Below, one piece after another: positions 1-10,505 of a DNA stretch of 64,000 nt (positions are counted from its first letter, which is position 1; each line of letters opens with the position of its first letter). A model generated the notes under the pieces. It was not told where the DNA came from, did no database searches, and saw only the letters and a program-made list of their open reading frames with translations. Position numbers and translations under genes: made by a program. Origin of the DNA: Cognatundibacterium aquatile (GTDB lineage Bacteria > Pseudomonadota > Gammaproteobacteria > Burkholderiales > Burkholderiaceae_D); the NCBI RefSeq assembly GCF_014699135.1, contig NZ_JACOFT010000005.1, positions 248,288-312,287 of the forward strand, read 5' to 3'.

Positions 1-950
1 ATGGTCGTATTGAAGCGACTGAAATCGATGTCGCGACCAAGCTCGGTGGGCGGGTGCAGGAGATTCTTGTTGCCGAGGGGGAGTTTGTTAAAGCAGGGCA
101 ATTGCTGGCGCGTATGCAAATCGATAGTTTGCAGGCGCAAAGAGATGAAGCCGTAGCACGTCAGCAGCAAGCTGAATATGCGGTGAAAGGCGCCGAAGCA
201 CAGGTTGCCTTACGCGAGAGTGATTTGCAGGCAACGCAGGCGTTGGTAGTGCAGCGCGAAAGTGAACTCGATGCGGCACAACGGCGACTGGCTCGCTCGG
301 AAACGCTGTTCAAAGAAGGTGCTTCATCCGGTCAGGAACTCGATGATGATCGCGCACGTGTCAACAGTGCGGCCGCTGCCCTTGCCGCCACCAAGGCGCA
401 GGTCCGGGCGGCAAATGCAGCGGTGACAGCGGCCGTGACACAAGTCACCGGGGCGCAGTCGAGCGTCCGGGCCGCTGCCGCGACCACTGCCCGGATCGAT
501 GTCGAACTGGCTGACAGCGAATTGAAAGCGCCACGTGCCGGACGGGTTCAATATCGTGTTGCGCAGCCGGGTGAAATTCTGGGCGGTGGTGGCAAGGTGC
601 TGAATCTGGTTGATCTCTCAGATGTCTATATGACGTTTTTCGTGCCGGAAAGTGTTGCAGGGAAAGTTGCGCTTGGCAGTGAGGTGCGTATCGTTCTGGA
701 TGCGGCGCCGCAGTTCGTGATCCCAGCCAAAGTGTCGTTTGTTGCCAGCACGGCGCAGTTCACTCCGAAGACCGTCGAAACGGCCAGCGAACGTCAGAAA
801 CTGATGTTTCGCGTGAAAGCCAGAATTGATCGCGATTTATTGCTCAAGTACCTGCAACAGGTAAAAACGGGTTTGCCGGGCGTCGCGTGGATTAAGCCTG
901 ATACGCAAGCGGCATGGCCAGCATCGCTTAATTTGAAAGCGCTGCCGTGA
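1..950 (+). CDS. yhiI: HlyD-family membrane-fusion protein (YhiI-like), 5' end missing
   Basis: Periplasmic adaptor of an ABC exporter; it should bridge the inner-membrane permease to an outer-membrane channel. The frame is open from base 3, so the true start lies upstream of the window and the GTG at 54 is internal. The visible part begins with a half-lipoyl motif ([18 protein letters not shown]), continues with a long Ala/Gln-rich coiled-coil hairpin, and returns to a second lipoyl/beta-barrel region ([19 protein letters not shown]). The last codons overlap the next gene by 4 bp (GTGA), so the two are translationally coupled. The order adaptor, fused double ATPase/permease, permease matches E. 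coli yhiI-rbbA-yhhJ. The cargo is unknown. Confidence 0.85.
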   Translation, partial: GRIEATEIDVATKLGGRVQEILVAEGEFVKAGQLLARMQIDSLQAQRDEAVARQQQAEYAVKGAEAQVALRESDLQATQALVVQRESELDAAQRRLARSETLFKEGASSGQELDDDRARVNSAAAALAATKAQVRAANAAVTAAVTQVTGAQSSVRAAAATTARIDVELADSELKAPRAGRVQYRVAQPGEILGGGGKVLNLVDLSDVYMTFFVPESVAGKVALGSEVRIVLDAAPQFVIPAKVSFVASTAQFTPKTVETASERQKLMFRVKARIDRDLLLKYLQQVKTGLPGVAWIKPDTQAAWPASLNLKALP

Positions 951-3724
951 GCCTGTCTGCTTCAGCATCACCTGTCGTGCGTGGTCAAAACCTGCGGCTG
1001 AATTACGCCAAGGTTTGTGCGCTGGATGATATTACGCTGGATATCCCAGCGAATTGTATGGTGGGGATTATCGGCCCCGATGGTGTTGGTAAATCCAGCT
1101 TGTTATCGCTGATTTCCGGCGCACGTGCCTTGCAGCAGGGATATCTTGACGTGCTCGGCGGCGATATGGCCAGCCGTCACCATCGTGAGCAGGTCTGCCC
1201 CCGCATTGCATATATGCCGCAGGGGCTCGGTAAGAATCTTTCCCCGACTTTGTCGGTTGAAGAAAACCTGCAATTCTTTGCCAGTCTGTTTGGGCATGAT
1301 GCCACCGAGAGTCGTCGCCGCATTGATGAGTTGACGCGCAGTACCGGTCTGTCTCCTTTTCTGGATAGGCCAGCGAGCAAATTATCCGGCGGTATGAAAC
1401 AGAAACTCGGTTTGTGTTGTGCGCTGATTCACGATCCGGATTTACTTATTCTGGATGAGCCGACTACTGGTGTCGATCCGCTGGCTCGTGCACAGTTCTG
1501 GGATTTGATTGCGCGTATTCGCGTCAGTCGTCCGGGTATGAGTGTCATCGTTGCGACGGCGTATATGGATGAAGCGCAAGGGTTTGACTGGCTGGTGGCG
1601 ATGGATGATGGTCAGGTGCTGGCGACCGGAACACCTGCTGAACTGATGCAGAAAACGGCGACCCTCTCGCTGGAGGCAGCCTTCATTGGTTTGCTGCCGG
1701 AGATCAAGCGGCGTGGACACCAGCGAGTCGAAATCCCGCCGCTGACGATGGCCGACAGTGCTGCTGTCGCAATTGAGGCACAAAATCTGACGATGCGCTT
1801 CGGTGATTTTGTGGCGGTTGACCATGTCAGTTTTCGCATCCGGCGCGGTGAAATATTTGGCTTTCTCGGTTCGAATGGTTGCGGTAAATCGACCACGATG
1901 AAAATGTTGACAGGTTTGCTGCCTGCGACTGAAGGTGATGCATGGTTGTTTGGTCAGAAAGTGAATCCGCACGATATCGCGATTCGTCGTCGTGTCGGTT
2001 ATATGTCGCAGTCGTTTTCCTTGTATGCCGAGCTGAATGTGCAACAGAATCTGATATTGCATGCGCGCTTATTCCATGTGCCTGAATCGGAAGTCGCGGC
2101 GCGTGTGGCGGATATGGTGGCACGTTTTGATTTGCAGGATGTTGTTGACATGCTGCCGGATAAACTGCCACTCGGCATACGGCAACGTCTGTCACTGGCC
2201 GTTGCGATGGTGCACCAACCCGAATTGCTGATTCTGGATGAACCGACGTCTGGCGTTGATCCTGTCGCACGTGATAATTTCTGGCGATTGATGATAGAGC
2301 TGGCGCGGCGCGACCACGTTACCATTTTTATCTCCACTCATTTCATGAATGAGGCTGAACGCTGCGACCGTATTTCCCTAATGCATGCGGGACGCGTACT
2401 TGCCAGCGATGCACCGGCAGCATTAGTTGCACAACGGGGTGCCGCAACGCTGGAACAAGCATTTATCGATTATCTGCTTGAAGCCGATGGAGGTGATGTT
2501 CCGCAACCAGTTTCTGATGCTAACGCGGTGGATAGTGTCAACAACGCCGTACTGCCTGCGTCTTCCGCCACATCAGCATCCAACTTCAGACAACGTTGCC
2601 GGCGCAGCCTTGGACGTATCTACACCTATACCTGGCGTGAAGCACTGGAATTAAAGCGCGATCCGGTTCGCAGCACGCTGGCCTTGCTGGGATCTTTGCT
2701 GCTGATGTTTGTGATGGGGTATGGCATCAGCATGGACGTTGAAAACTTACGCTTTGCCGTACTCGACCGGGATCAAACTGTATTAAGCCAGAATTACATA
2801 CTCAATCTTGCGGGGTCGCGTTATTTTGTTGAGCATGCGCCGATTGCCGACTACGCAGAGCTTGACCGGCGCATGCGTAGCGGTGAGTTGTCACTGGCGA
2901 TAGAAATTCCGCCTGGTTTCGCCCGCGATGTGGAGCGGGGAAAATCGGTGCAGATCGGTGCCTGGGTGGATGGCGCTATGCCGCAACGTGCAGAAACGGT
3001 GAATGGCTATGTGCAAGGCATGCACCAGCAATGGTTCTTACAGCAGGTGCATGAACGTACCGGATCAACTTTGTCAGGTGTCACCAGTGTGGAGACCCGT
3101 TATCGGTACAACCCTGATGTGAAGAGTTTGCCATCAATGGTGCCGGCGGTGATTCCGCTGTTGCTGTTGATGCTGCCTGCAATGCTGACGGCACTGGCGG
3201 TTGTGCGCGAAAAGGAGTTGGGTTCGATTATTAATTTTTATGTGACTCCGACAACGCGCAGCGAATTTTTGCTTGGCAAGCAAGTGCCGTATGTCGCGTT
3301 GGCAATGCTGAATTTTCTTTTAATGAGCCTTGCTGCCGTCACGATATTCGACGTACCCGTAAAGGGAAATTTCTTTGTTTTATTGCTTGCCGCGTGGTTG
3401 TTCAGCATTTGTTCAACCGGAATGGGCTTATTAGCTTCAGCATTGACCCGCAGCCAGATTGCAGCCATGTTTTTTACCATGATAGGAACGATGATTCCGG
3501 CCGTTCAGTTTGCCGGGCTGATCAATCCTGTTTCTTCGCTGGAAGGTATCGGGCGTCTGGTTGGACAGATTTATCCGGCAACGTATATGTTTAATATCAG
3601 CCGCGGCGTCTTCAGCAAGGCACTGGGTTTTGATGATTTGCACGCGGCATTCTGGCCCTTGTTGCTGGCAATTCCCGTTATTCTCGGCGCGGCGATTGCC
3701 TTGCTGAAAAAACAGGAGCGCTGA
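947..3724 (+). CDS. rbbA: RbbA-type double ABC ATPase fused to an ABC-2 permease
   Basis: A 925-aa fusion matching the length of E. coli RbbA (ribosome-associated ATPase, also viewed as an exporter component). Two ABC domains come first. The first has Walker [10 protein letters not shown], signature [10 protein letters not shown] and Walker [14 protein letters not shown]. The second, starting near residue 275, has Walker [11 protein letters not shown], a degenerate signature ([10 protein letters not shown]) and Walker [14 protein letters not shown]. The C-terminal third (from about residue 560) is an ABC-2 permease with an N-terminal transmembrane helix, a large periplasmic domain and about five further helices. 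The start is GTG, overlapping the upstream stop. Similarity to the E. coli protein is strong by eye throughout, including the permease. The substrate is not known. Confidence 0.93.
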   Translation: MSLSASASPVVRGQNLRLNYAKVCALDDITLDIPANCMVGIIGPDGVGKSSLLSLISGARALQQGYLDVLGGDMASRHHREQVCPRIAYMPQGLGKNLSPTLSVEENLQFFASLFGHDATESRRRIDELTRSTGLSPFLDRPASKLSGGMKQKLGLCCALIHDPDLLILDEPTTGVDPLARAQFWDLIARIRVSRPGMSVIVATAYMDEAQGFDWLVAMDDGQVLATGTPAELMQKTATLSLEAAFIGLLPEIKRRGHQRVEIPPLTMADSAAVAIEAQNLTMRFGDFVAVDHVSFRIRRGEIFGFLGSNGCGKSTTMKMLTGLLPATEGDAWLFGQKVNPHDIAIRRRVGYMSQSFSLYAELNVQQNLILHARLFHVPESEVAARVADMVARFDLQDVVDMLPDKLPLGIRQRLSLAVAMVHQPELLILDEPTSGVDPVARDNFWRLMIELARRDHVTIFISTHFMNEAERCDRISLMHAGRVLASDAPAALVAQRGAATLEQAFIDYLLEADGGDVPQPVSDANAVDSVNNAVLPASSATSASNFRQRCRRSLGRIYTYTWREALELKRDPVRSTLALLGSLLLMFVMGYGISMDVENLRFAVLDRDQTVLSQNYILNLAGSRYFVEHAPIADYAELDRRMRSGELSLAIEIPPGFARDVERGKSVQIGAWVDGAMPQRAETVNGYVQGMHQQWFLQQVHERTGSTLSGVTSVETRYRYNPDVKSLPSMVPAVIPLLLLMLPAMLTALAVVREKELGSIINFYVTPTTRSEFLLGKQVPYVALAMLNFLLMSLAAVTIFDVPVKGNFFVLLLAAWLFSICSTGMGLLASALTRSQIAAMFFTMIGTMIPAVQFAGLINPVSSLEGIGRLVGQIYPATYMFNISRGVFSKALGFDDLHAAFWPLLLAIPVILGAAIALLKKQER

Positions 3725-3725
3725 T

Positions 3726-4853
3726 ATGCAACGTCATCTGGCAAATATCTATCGTCTGGGCGTCAAAGAGTTATGGAGTCTCTGGCGTGATCCCATGATG
3801 CTGGCGCTGATTATTTATACATTCACTGCGGCGATTTATGTCGCCGGGACGGCGATGCCGGAAACCCTGAACCGCGCACCGATTGCGATTGTGGATGAAG
3901 ATGATTCTGCTTTATCAGTGCGGATCATCTCTGCATTTTATCCACCGCAATTTACCAAACCAGTACGTATCAACCAGGCTCAGGTTGACCCCGGGCTTGA
4001 CGCCGGACTCTACACATTTGTTCTGATCATTCCACCTGATTTTCAGCGCGATGTTATTGCCGGGAAGGCACCTCAGCTTCAGTTGAATGTCGATGCGACG
4101 CGCATGAGCCAGGCATTTTCCGGCAACGGTGCGATACAGCAAATAATCATGGGGGAAGTCAATGAATTTGTGCAACGTTATCGTGACACACCCATACAGC
4201 CCGTAGAACTTGCACTACGTTCGCGTTTTAATCCGGCACTCAATCCATCCTGGTTTGGCTCATTGATGGAGCTGGTGAATAACATTACGATGCTCTCAAT
4301 TATTCTGACGGGGGCGGCGCTTATTCGTGAACGCGAGCATGGTACGGTAGAACATTTATTGGTGATGCCTGTGACACCGACTGAAATTATGTTGGCAAAA
4401 GTCTGGTCGATGGCATTGGTTGTGCTCGTTGCCGTGTTGGTCTCGCTGACCGTTATTATTCAAGGCGCCTTGCGCGTTCCGATTGACGGTTCCATCCCCT
4501 TATTCCTCATTGGTGTGACTTTGCATCTGTTTGCAACAACATCTATGGGAATTTTTATGGCAACTCTGGCACGGAGCATGCCGCAGTTTGGGTTGTTGAT
4601 GATGCTGACGATGATGCCGCTGGAAATGTTGTCCGGTGGTATGACGCCACGCGAAAGTATGCCCGTTTTTGTTCAATGGCTGATGTCTCTGGCGCCTACA
4701 ACGCATTTTACCGAGTTGAGTCAGGCCATTTTGTATCGCGGTGCCGGGTTTGAAGTTGTGTGGCGGGCTTTTTTTGCATTGTTAGTAATTGGTTCGGTGT
4801 TGTTCATGCTCTCGTTGGCACGTTTCCGCAAAACCTTAGGGCAGATGGCTTAA
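3726..4853 (+). CDS. yhhJ: ABC-2 type permease (YhhJ-like)
   Basis: A 375-aa inner-membrane permease with the ABC-2 layout: one N-terminal helix (about residues 22-42), a periplasmic domain of about 140 residues, then five helices in the C-terminal half. The motif EREHGTVEHLLVMPVTPTE is the usual cytoplasmic coupling segment of this family. It starts 1 bp after the rbbA stop, so it is in the same operon and probably pairs with the permease half of RbbA to make the channel. No clear terminator follows; an AT-rich spacer does. Confidence 0.9.
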   Translation: MQRHLANIYRLGVKELWSLWRDPMMLALIIYTFTAAIYVAGTAMPETLNRAPIAIVDEDDSALSVRIISAFYPPQFTKPVRINQAQVDPGLDAGLYTFVLIIPPDFQRDVIAGKAPQLQLNVDATRMSQAFSGNGAIQQIIMGEVNEFVQRYRDTPIQPVELALRSRFNPALNPSWFGSLMELVNNITMLSIILTGAALIREREHGTVEHLLVMPVTPTEIMLAKVWSMALVVLVAVLVSLTVIIQGALRVPIDGSIPLFLIGVTLHLFATTSMGIFMATLARSMPQFGLLMMLTMMPLEMLSGGMTPRESMPVFVQWLMSLAPTTHFTELSQAILYRGAGFEVVWRAFFALLVIGSVLFMLSLARFRKTLGQMA

Positions 4854-5133
4854 ATCGAAAACTAAAAAATTATTAAAAAGATAAATAATAGGCTGTATTA
4901 ACAAGCGTAAGCGTTGACCAAATTTAAAATTTTAAAATTAAAAAAAACGATGAAATTCAGTTTTTTTAAGAAAATAATAAATTTTTTATAATTTCAATGA
5001 AAAAAAAGTATAGTTTTTTTTAGTTTCGTAACATTACGTGTCAACCGAAGTGGCTTCCGGCTCGTTTTTCGACTCATAGAATCTTTGCCCGTACTTTTAA
5101 CGCAGCGGAGATTCCCCAACAGGAGTCTGAAAA
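4854..5133. other. AT-rich intergenic spacer
   Basis: About 280 bp between yhhJ and the 114-aa gene. Bases 4855-5030 are strikingly AT-rich with repeated A- and T-runs (several of six to eight bases), much more so than the genes on either side. The last 100 bp return to normal composition and end in the AGGAG ribosome-binding site of the next gene. Such tracts are often curved and bound by nucleoid proteins; that is inference. No hairpin terminator for yhhJ was found. Confidence 0.6.
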
Positions 5134-5478
5134 ATGATTTACGAAATTTTGGTTCGCCCTTCCGATAATAAAAAGATGACGTCTGACAATCTGATCTGGA
5201 TTGAGACCGATATGCCTTCCCGTTCCTTTGAAAAATGGATGCGTGATCGTGCATTGTTAGATGGAAGTGGACATGCGCCTATCGTTCGCTGGAGTATCGT
5301 ACAGACTCAGCGTCCAGCGCATTTCAAATTGGCGACCCAGGCTAAAGCGTTGAAAAGCCGTATTTCAGAATTAATGAGCGGCATCGCGGAAGTAACAGCG
5401 GTTCCAGATGCGACGAAAGCACTGAGTGCATTCCGCCTGAAAGCAAAAACACCAGAATTGGCTGGCGCGTTCCACTAA
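5134..5478 (+). CDS. Conserved-looking hypothetical protein, 114 aa
   Basis: I do not recognise this protein. It has no signal peptide, membrane segment or cysteine and looks soluble and cytoplasmic. The N-terminal part reads like a beta-strand (MIYEILVRPS), followed by charged segments with two Trp and a Lys/Ala-rich helical C-terminal half. The ATG is preceded by a good AGGAG (5121-5125, spacing 8), and codon use resembles the surrounding genes, so I think it is real. It stands alone: an AT-rich spacer precedes it and a strong two-way terminator follows, shared with the convergent chemoreceptor gene. Confidence 0.65.
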   Translation: MIYEILVRPSDNKKMTSDNLIWIETDMPSRSFEKWMRDRALLDGSGHAPIVRWSIVQTQRPAHFKLATQAKALKSRISELMSGIAEVTAVPDATKALSAFRLKAKTPELAGAFH

Positions 5479-5485
5479 GCACGTA

Positions 5486-6795
5486 GCCGCATAAAAAAAG
5501 CACGACAGACAGCAATGTCGATCGTGCTTTTTGTGTTTTGACAGTATTAACGCGGAATGTTCAGCGTTAATACATGCCGGTCAGAATTCTTCCCAGTCCT
5601 GATTTGACGTTGATGCCGTCGTAATTTGTTTGCGAGGAGCAGGTGCAGCTTTGACCGGACGCACCGCCGCAGTGGCTGGTTTCAGCGCACGTGCCGGTGT
5701 TTTGACAGGTGTGTTGGCCGTTTGCAGCTGCGCCGCAATTTTGAACTGCGCCACGACTTGCGTCAGATTATCAGATTGTTCACGCATACTTTCCGCCGCA
5801 GCGGCCGCTTCCTCAACCAGCGCAGCATTCTGTTGCGTCATCTCATCCATCTGATTGATCGCCATATTCACTTGCTCAATACCAGCGCTCTGTTCCTGAC
5901 TGGCCGAACTGATTTCCGACATGATGTCAGCGACACGCTGCACGCTGGTCACGATTTCCTGCATCGTGCTACCCGCGTTATCCACCAGACGACTACCGTG
6001 CTCCACTTTACTGACAGAGTCATCAATCAACTGCTTAATCTCTTTCGCTGCCGAAGCACTACGTTGTGCCAGATTACGCACTTCCGATGCAACCACTGCA
6101 AAACCACGACCCTGTTCACCCGCACGAGCGGCCTCGACGGCTGCATTCAACGCCAGAATATTCGTCTGAAAGGCAATCCCATCAATCACCGCAATAATAT
6201 CGACAATCTTATTCGAGCTGGCCTTGATTGAACCCATCGTTTCAACGACCTGATCAACGACTTCTCCCCCTTTAATCGCCACACCCGTTGCCGTCACCAC
6301 CAGCTGATTTGCCTGACGCGCATTGTCCGCATTTTGTTTCACTGTTGAAGTCAGCTCTTCCATCGAAGACGCCGTCTCTTCGAGCGAACTAGCCTGAGAT
6401 TCTGTTCTGGACGATAAATCAGCATTACCGGAAGCGATTTCAGCAGCGGCAACATTAATCGCGTCGGTGCCATTACGCACATCGGCAATCACATGACTCA
6501 GACCGCTGCTGACACCGTTAATGGCAGTGATCAAGGTACCGATTTCATCGTTACGGTGAACATCAACGACCTCCGTCAAATCGCCCATCGCCATTTTCTG
6601 AGCGACATTCGTTGCCTGAATCAAGGGTTCTGTAATCGAACGGGTGAGCAGCCAGCCGGTGACGATAGCCAGAGTGGTGGTGAGAAGAATCAAAACGATG
6701 AGTAAAGTACGGCTGCGTTCGTAATTCGCCTGGATCTCTGCGGCCATTGCGTCGATCTGTGAGCGTTGCAGTGCCTGCATTTCTTCTACTTTTTT
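5486..6795. repeat. 1310-bp direct repeat, copy 1 (terminator + MCP signalling domain)
   Basis: From GCCGCAT at 5486 to the T-run at 6795 the sequence matches 7651-8960 at a constant offset of 2165 bp. The translations on both strands agree throughout. The only difference I found is TG/CA at 5558-5559 versus 7723-7724. The repeat covers the terminator, the 3' untranslated hairpin and the part of the chemoreceptor gene encoding TM2, HAMP and the signalling domain. It ends abruptly at the sensor-domain boundary. Confidence 0.9.
5494..5533. terminator. Bidirectional terminator, copy 1
   Basis: Arms AAAAAGCACGA (5495-5505) and TCGTGCTTTTT (5522-5532) give an 11-bp stem with A- and T-runs at its ends, so it can stop transcription from both sides. 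It sits between the convergent 114-aa gene and the first chemoreceptor. It belongs to the duplicated block, and the same hairpin recurs 2165 bp further on. Confidence 0.85.
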
Positions 6796-7281
6796 CACGT
6801 AGCTTAGCGCAGTCGGCATGAATGTCTTTTCAAGCAACTGGTTCGCTTCGTCGGTATTTCCCTCTTTTTTCAGTGCCACGACTTTATTACGTGTGGACAA
6901 ATAGGCTTCACGAAGTTTTTCAACTTCTTTCAAGAGTTTAATTTCTTGTTCACTCTGAAGTTGTTTTACGATTAATTTGAATAAGTCGGCTGATACTTTA
7001 GTTGACTCAGCCCCTTCTGCCTCAAAAAAAGCGGCTAAAGAAGGATCACTACTTTTAGCGATTGCGGCTGTCCTGCGGATTGCTGTGTGTATATAGCGAT
7101 ACCAATCGCTGATCAGGCGTTCGGTTGCAAGAGGTTCTTCTAATAAGGTCTTGGTCGATGTGGCAACTGTGTTGAGTTGTGTTAAGCCAACCAAAGTAGC
7201 GAAAATAGAAAAGACGAGGATAAGGGCGAAGCCCAGGCCTAGTCGTTTTCCGACGGAGAGCTGTTTGAGCAGTGAGTTCAT
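5581..7281 (-). CDS. Methyl-accepting chemotaxis protein 1
   Basis: Transmembrane chemoreceptor of 566 aa that signals through CheA/CheW. It has TM1 (about 11-36), a periplasmic domain of about 150 residues that looks like a four-helix bundle (Tar/Tsr type), TM2 (about 192-212, [20 protein letters not shown]), HAMP (about 213-265) and a cytoplasmic coiled-coil. The hairpin tip is [20 protein letters not shown] (from about residue 367). The C-terminus DWEEF fits the xWxxF pentapeptide that tethers CheR/CheB. Residues from about 163 onward are identical to the second receptor, and the first 36 nearly so; only the sensor region differs clearly. The ligand is unknown. Confidence 0.95.
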   Translation of the reverse strand: MNSLLKQLSVGKRLGLGFALILVFSIFATLVGLTQLNTVATSTKTLLEEPLATERLISDWYRYIHTAIRRTAAIAKSSDPSLAAFFEAEGAESTKVSADLFKLIVKQLQSEQEIKLLKEVEKLREAYLSTRNKVVALKKEGNTDEANQLLEKTFMPTALSYVKKVEEMQALQRSQIDAMAAEIQANYERSRTLLIVLILLTTTLAIVTGWLLTRSITEPLIQATNVAQKMAMGDLTEVVDVHRNDEIGTLITAINGVSSGLSHVIADVRNGTDAINVAAAEIASGNADLSSRTESQASSLEETASSMEELTSTVKQNADNARQANQLVVTATGVAIKGGEVVDQVVETMGSIKASSNKIVDIIAVIDGIAFQTNILALNAAVEAARAGEQGRGFAVVASEVRNLAQRSASAAKEIKQLIDDSVSKVEHGSRLVDNAGSTMQEIVTSVQRVADIMSEISSASQEQSAGIEQVNMAINQMDEMTQQNAALVEEAAAAAESMREQSDNLTQVVAQFKIAAQLQTANTPVKTPARALKPATAAVRPVKAAPAPRKQITTASTSNQDWEEF

Positions 7282-7650
7282 ATGTATTCCATTTCTCTAA
7301 TGCATGAGGTGCACTGATTGAGGATTGTTGTAATGTGATGATTGCGAGGGTATTCGGATATGAAAGAAAAAACATTGCCGCAATTGCTGCGGTTTCATAT
7401 GTCCGGCATTATATTCGTTAATCAGTGAAGGACATAGGACGTTTTTTTGTTCCAAAGCAATATCGTGATCTATATAGTTTTGTGTGGGTTTTTACTTCAC
7501 CGGGGCTTTGCTGGATTGTTGAAAAATTGTGAGTCTTTTTAATTTAGCTGTTCTCTTCAGCTTAGCAAGCTCTGATGCAATGATGGCCTGAAGTATATTC
7601 AGTCATTGATCGGCGCTGTTAACGAATGCGCTTTCATATTTGTCTACGAT
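7282..7650. other. Spacer between the two chemoreceptor genes
   Basis: About 370 bp holding the 5' region of the first receptor (minus strand). The ribosome-binding region and the first 20 or so bases upstream are almost identical to those of the second receptor. On the minus strand around 7351-7370 lies a T-run followed by CATATCCGAATA, and the second receptor has the nearly matching CATATCCGATTT at the equivalent place (9511-9530). This faintly resembles a FliA -10 element (GCCGATAA) but lacks a convincing -35. No gene was seen in the rest. Confidence 0.4.
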
Positions 7651-8960
7651 GCCGCATAAAAAAAGCACGACAGACAGCAATGTCGATCGTGCTTTTTGTG
7701 TTTTGACAGTATTAACGCGGAACATTCAGCGTTAATACATGCCGGTCAGAATTCTTCCCAGTCCTGATTTGACGTTGATGCCGTCGTAATTTGTTTGCGA
7801 GGAGCAGGTGCAGCTTTGACCGGACGCACCGCCGCAGTGGCTGGTTTCAGCGCACGTGCCGGTGTTTTGACAGGTGTGTTGGCCGTTTGCAGCTGCGCCG
7901 CAATTTTGAACTGCGCCACGACTTGCGTCAGATTATCAGATTGTTCACGCATACTTTCCGCCGCAGCGGCCGCTTCCTCAACCAGCGCAGCATTCTGTTG
8001 CGTCATCTCATCCATCTGATTGATCGCCATATTCACTTGCTCAATACCAGCGCTCTGTTCCTGACTGGCCGAACTGATTTCCGACATGATGTCAGCGACA
8101 CGCTGCACGCTGGTCACGATTTCCTGCATCGTGCTACCCGCGTTATCCACCAGACGACTACCGTGCTCCACTTTACTGACAGAGTCATCAATCAACTGCT
8201 TAATCTCTTTCGCTGCCGAAGCACTACGTTGTGCCAGATTACGCACTTCCGATGCAACCACTGCAAAACCACGACCCTGTTCACCCGCACGAGCGGCCTC
8301 GACGGCTGCATTCAACGCCAGAATATTCGTCTGAAAGGCAATCCCATCAATCACCGCAATAATATCGACAATCTTATTCGAGCTGGCCTTGATTGAACCC
8401 ATCGTTTCAACGACCTGATCAACGACTTCTCCCCCTTTAATCGCCACACCCGTTGCCGTCACCACCAGCTGATTTGCCTGACGCGCATTGTCCGCATTTT
8501 GTTTCACTGTTGAAGTCAGCTCTTCCATCGAAGACGCCGTCTCTTCGAGCGAACTAGCCTGAGATTCTGTTCTGGACGATAAATCAGCATTACCGGAAGC
8601 GATTTCAGCAGCGGCAACATTAATCGCGTCGGTGCCATTACGCACATCGGCAATCACATGACTCAGACCGCTGCTGACACCGTTAATGGCAGTGATCAAG
8701 GTACCGATTTCATCGTTACGGTGAACATCAACGACCTCCGTCAAATCGCCCATCGCCATTTTCTGAGCGACATTCGTTGCCTGAATCAAGGGTTCTGTAA
8801 TCGAACGGGTGAGCAGCCAGCCGGTGACGATAGCCAGAGTGGTGGTGAGAAGAATCAAAACGATGAGTAAAGTACGGCTGCGTTCGTAATTCGCCTGGAT
8901 CTCTGCGGCCATTGCGTCGATCTGTGAGCGTTGCAGTGCCTGCATTTCTTCTACTTTTTT
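7651..8960. repeat. 1310-bp direct repeat, copy 2
   Basis: Second copy of 5486-6795. After 8960 the two sequences diverge through the sensor-coding region, then become nearly identical again over the first 100 or so coding bases and the ribosome-binding site. This is a mosaic expected from duplication followed by gene conversion, with diversification restricted to the ligand-binding part. Confidence 0.9.
7659..7698. terminator. Bidirectional terminator, copy 2
   Basis: The same hairpin as at 5494-5533, shifted by 2165 bp and placed just downstream of the second chemoreceptor gene (minus strand). The A-run/T-run ends make it work in both orientations. Confidence 0.85.
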
Positions 8961-9446
8961 AATGAAGGTGGCCGACGCAGGTATAAACACTTTTTCCAGA
9001 ACTTTGCTTGCTTCTTCTGCATTGCCTGCTTTTTTTAATGCACTTATCTGATCCCTTGACGATAAATAGCCAGCGCGCAATTGCTCAACTTCTTTCAGCA
9101 TTTTTTTCTCTTGCTCGCTTTGGAATTTTTCTGTAATTCCCTTAAGTAGTGCCGACGAGTTCTTAGTGGACTCTGCTTGTTCTTCTGCAAAAAAAGCAGC
9201 TAAAGAAGGATCGCTGCTTTTCGCGATCGCTGTTGCACGACGTATGCCGGAGTGGATATTACGGTACCAGTCGCTGATCATACGTTCGGCAGCAAGGGGC
9301 TCTTCCAGTAAGGTCTTCGTTGAGGTCGCGACATTGTGCAATTGTGTTAAGCCGACCAACGTAGCGAAAATGGAAAAGACGAGGATAAGGGCGAAGCCCA
9401 GGCCTAGTCGTTTTCCGACGGAGAGCTGTTTGAGTAGTGAGTTCAT
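7746..9446 (-). CDS. Methyl-accepting chemotaxis protein 2
   Basis: A 566-aa paralogue of the preceding receptor with the same architecture: TM1, four-helix-bundle-like sensor, TM2, HAMP, signalling coiled-coil and DWEEF tail. The periplasmic region (about 37-162) keeps the same length but differs at many positions, for example [16 protein letters not shown] against [16 protein letters not shown]. It probably senses a different ligand or range while feeding the same CheA/CheW machinery. Its own terminator lies downstream, and its 5' region resembles that of copy 1, so each gene appears to be a separate unit. Confidence 0.95.
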   Translation of the reverse strand: MNSLLKQLSVGKRLGLGFALILVFSIFATLVGLTQLHNVATSTKTLLEEPLAAERMISDWYRNIHSGIRRATAIAKSSDPSLAAFFAEEQAESTKNSSALLKGITEKFQSEQEKKMLKEVEQLRAGYLSSRDQISALKKAGNAEEASKVLEKVFIPASATFIKKVEEMQALQRSQIDAMAAEIQANYERSRTLLIVLILLTTTLAIVTGWLLTRSITEPLIQATNVAQKMAMGDLTEVVDVHRNDEIGTLITAINGVSSGLSHVIADVRNGTDAINVAAAEIASGNADLSSRTESQASSLEETASSMEELTSTVKQNADNARQANQLVVTATGVAIKGGEVVDQVVETMGSIKASSNKIVDIIAVIDGIAFQTNILALNAAVEAARAGEQGRGFAVVASEVRNLAQRSASAAKEIKQLIDDSVSKVEHGSRLVDNAGSTMQEIVTSVQRVADIMSEISSASQEQSAGIEQVNMAINQMDEMTQQNAALVEEAAAAAESMREQSDNLTQVVAQFKIAAQLQTANTPVKTPARALKPATAAVRPVKAAPAPRKQITTASTSNQDWEEF

Positions 9447-9752
9447 ATGTATTCCATTTTTCTAATGCAAGAGACACATTGATTGAGGATTCTTTTATTT
9501 GAGTATGATGAAAATCGGATATGAAAAAAAAGCAGTGATATGAACACTGCAGCGTCATACGAGATGAAATTATATGGGTGAACTACTTACGTAAATGTAC
9601 TGATTTTTTGTTTCGGCGCAATTTCAGCTTAGATAATTGAAATTGTGTCTCTATTTGTCCGCGTTGTCTTATCTGGCTTCGTCAATTCAAATCAGTCATA
9701 AGATTTATGCGGCCTTGTTTTACAATGAGTTTTTTGAGCACAGATAACCGTT
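9447..9752. other. Divergent spacer between chemoreceptor 2 and the transposase
   Basis: About 306 bp between two genes that point away from each other. The left part carries the receptor 5' region and a small dyad (GCAGTG/CACTGC around 9532-9550). I see no gene, inverted-repeat end or target duplication marking the left edge of a mobile element. Confidence 0.4.
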
Positions 9753-10457
9753 ATGGCAAGGCTACCCCGTTTAGTAATTCCTCAGACTTTGCATCACGTA
9801 TTACAGCGAAGCCATGAAGGGATACTGTTATTCAGGGATAACGAGGATTACACGACTTTTCTGAGTTGGCTTGCGCAGGCGGCAAAGCAGTTTCAAGTTG
9901 CGATCCACGCTTATATTTTGATGCCGGATCATTTTCATCTTTTACTGACACCCTCAGATGAACAGGGTTTGAGTAAATTTATGCAATGGGTGGGGCGTTA
10001 CTACGTACCTTATTTCAACCGGAAATATCAGCGATCCGGGAGTCTGTGGCAGGGACGATATAAAGCGACCGTGTTGGAGGCAGAACGGCATTTCCTGCAG
10101 TGCAGTTTGTATGTGGAGGGCAGCCCCCTGCGTAGTGGATTGGTTACCGATGCGAGTGAGTATCCGTGGTCAAGTTACCAGCATCATATCGGACAGAGGA
10201 CAGATCCTCTGGTCTCAGATCACCCCATATTTTGGGCTTTGGGAAATACACCCTTTCAACGGGAAGCAAATTACAAGGAAATGATGAGCCAATCCTTATC
10301 TGTCGCGGATATGGCACAGTTAGACAATGCTGTGCAAAAAGGATGGCTGCTGGGATCAGCGTCGTTTCAGAAAGAAATCAGCAAGTTGACTGAGCGGCGC
10401 GTCGCTCCGGCGAAGCGTGGACGACCAAGAAAAATGCCAAAGGCCCCGATAGATTAA
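9753..10457 (+). CDS. REP-associated Y1 (RAYT/IS200-like) transposase
   Basis: A 234-aa single-strand transposase of the Y1 HUH superfamily. The HUH motif is seen as MPDHFHLLL (His60, His62), and the likely nucleophile is Tyr120 in LQCSLYVEGSPLRSGLV, where most relatives read Y-x-E-x-N-P-V-R. The family mark YPWSSY follows. The C-terminus is basic (RRVAPAKRGRPRKMPK) and may contact DNA. RAYTs are usually domesticated single-copy genes tied to REP palindromes rather than active insertion sequences; no TnpB partner is present. Direct repeats of CTCTGACCCTA lie downstream, in front of gltB. The frame is intact, so the protein could be functional. Confidence 0.88.
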   Translation: MARLPRLVIPQTLHHVLQRSHEGILLFRDNEDYTTFLSWLAQAAKQFQVAIHAYILMPDHFHLLLTPSDEQGLSKFMQWVGRYYVPYFNRKYQRSGSLWQGRYKATVLEAERHFLQCSLYVEGSPLRSGLVTDASEYPWSSYQHHIGQRTDPLVSDHPIFWALGNTPFQREANYKEMMSQSLSVADMAQLDNAVQKGWLLGSASFQKEISKLTERRVAPAKRGRPRKMPKAPID

Positions 10458-10505
10458 CGTTGTGTGAAATCGATGCGGATTAAGACAAAAGTTCGAATTA
10501 AATAA

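Noticed and set aside
5290-5305. Seventh copy of the GGAGTAT box inside the 114-aa gene
   Set aside because: CTGGAGTATC occurs here in coding sequence without a dyad or a partner box at 60-80 bp; chance match.
5626-6231. 201-codon + strand frame across the chemoreceptor gene (also at 7791-8396)
   Set aside because: It lies antisense to a strongly recognised signalling domain and has a low-complexity Arg/His/Thr-rich translation; a shadow of the real gene.
7351-7375. Sigma-28 (FliA) promoters for the chemoreceptor genes
   Set aside because: Both genes share CATATCCGA, but a TAAA-type -35 at the right distance is not convincing, so I did not call a promoter.
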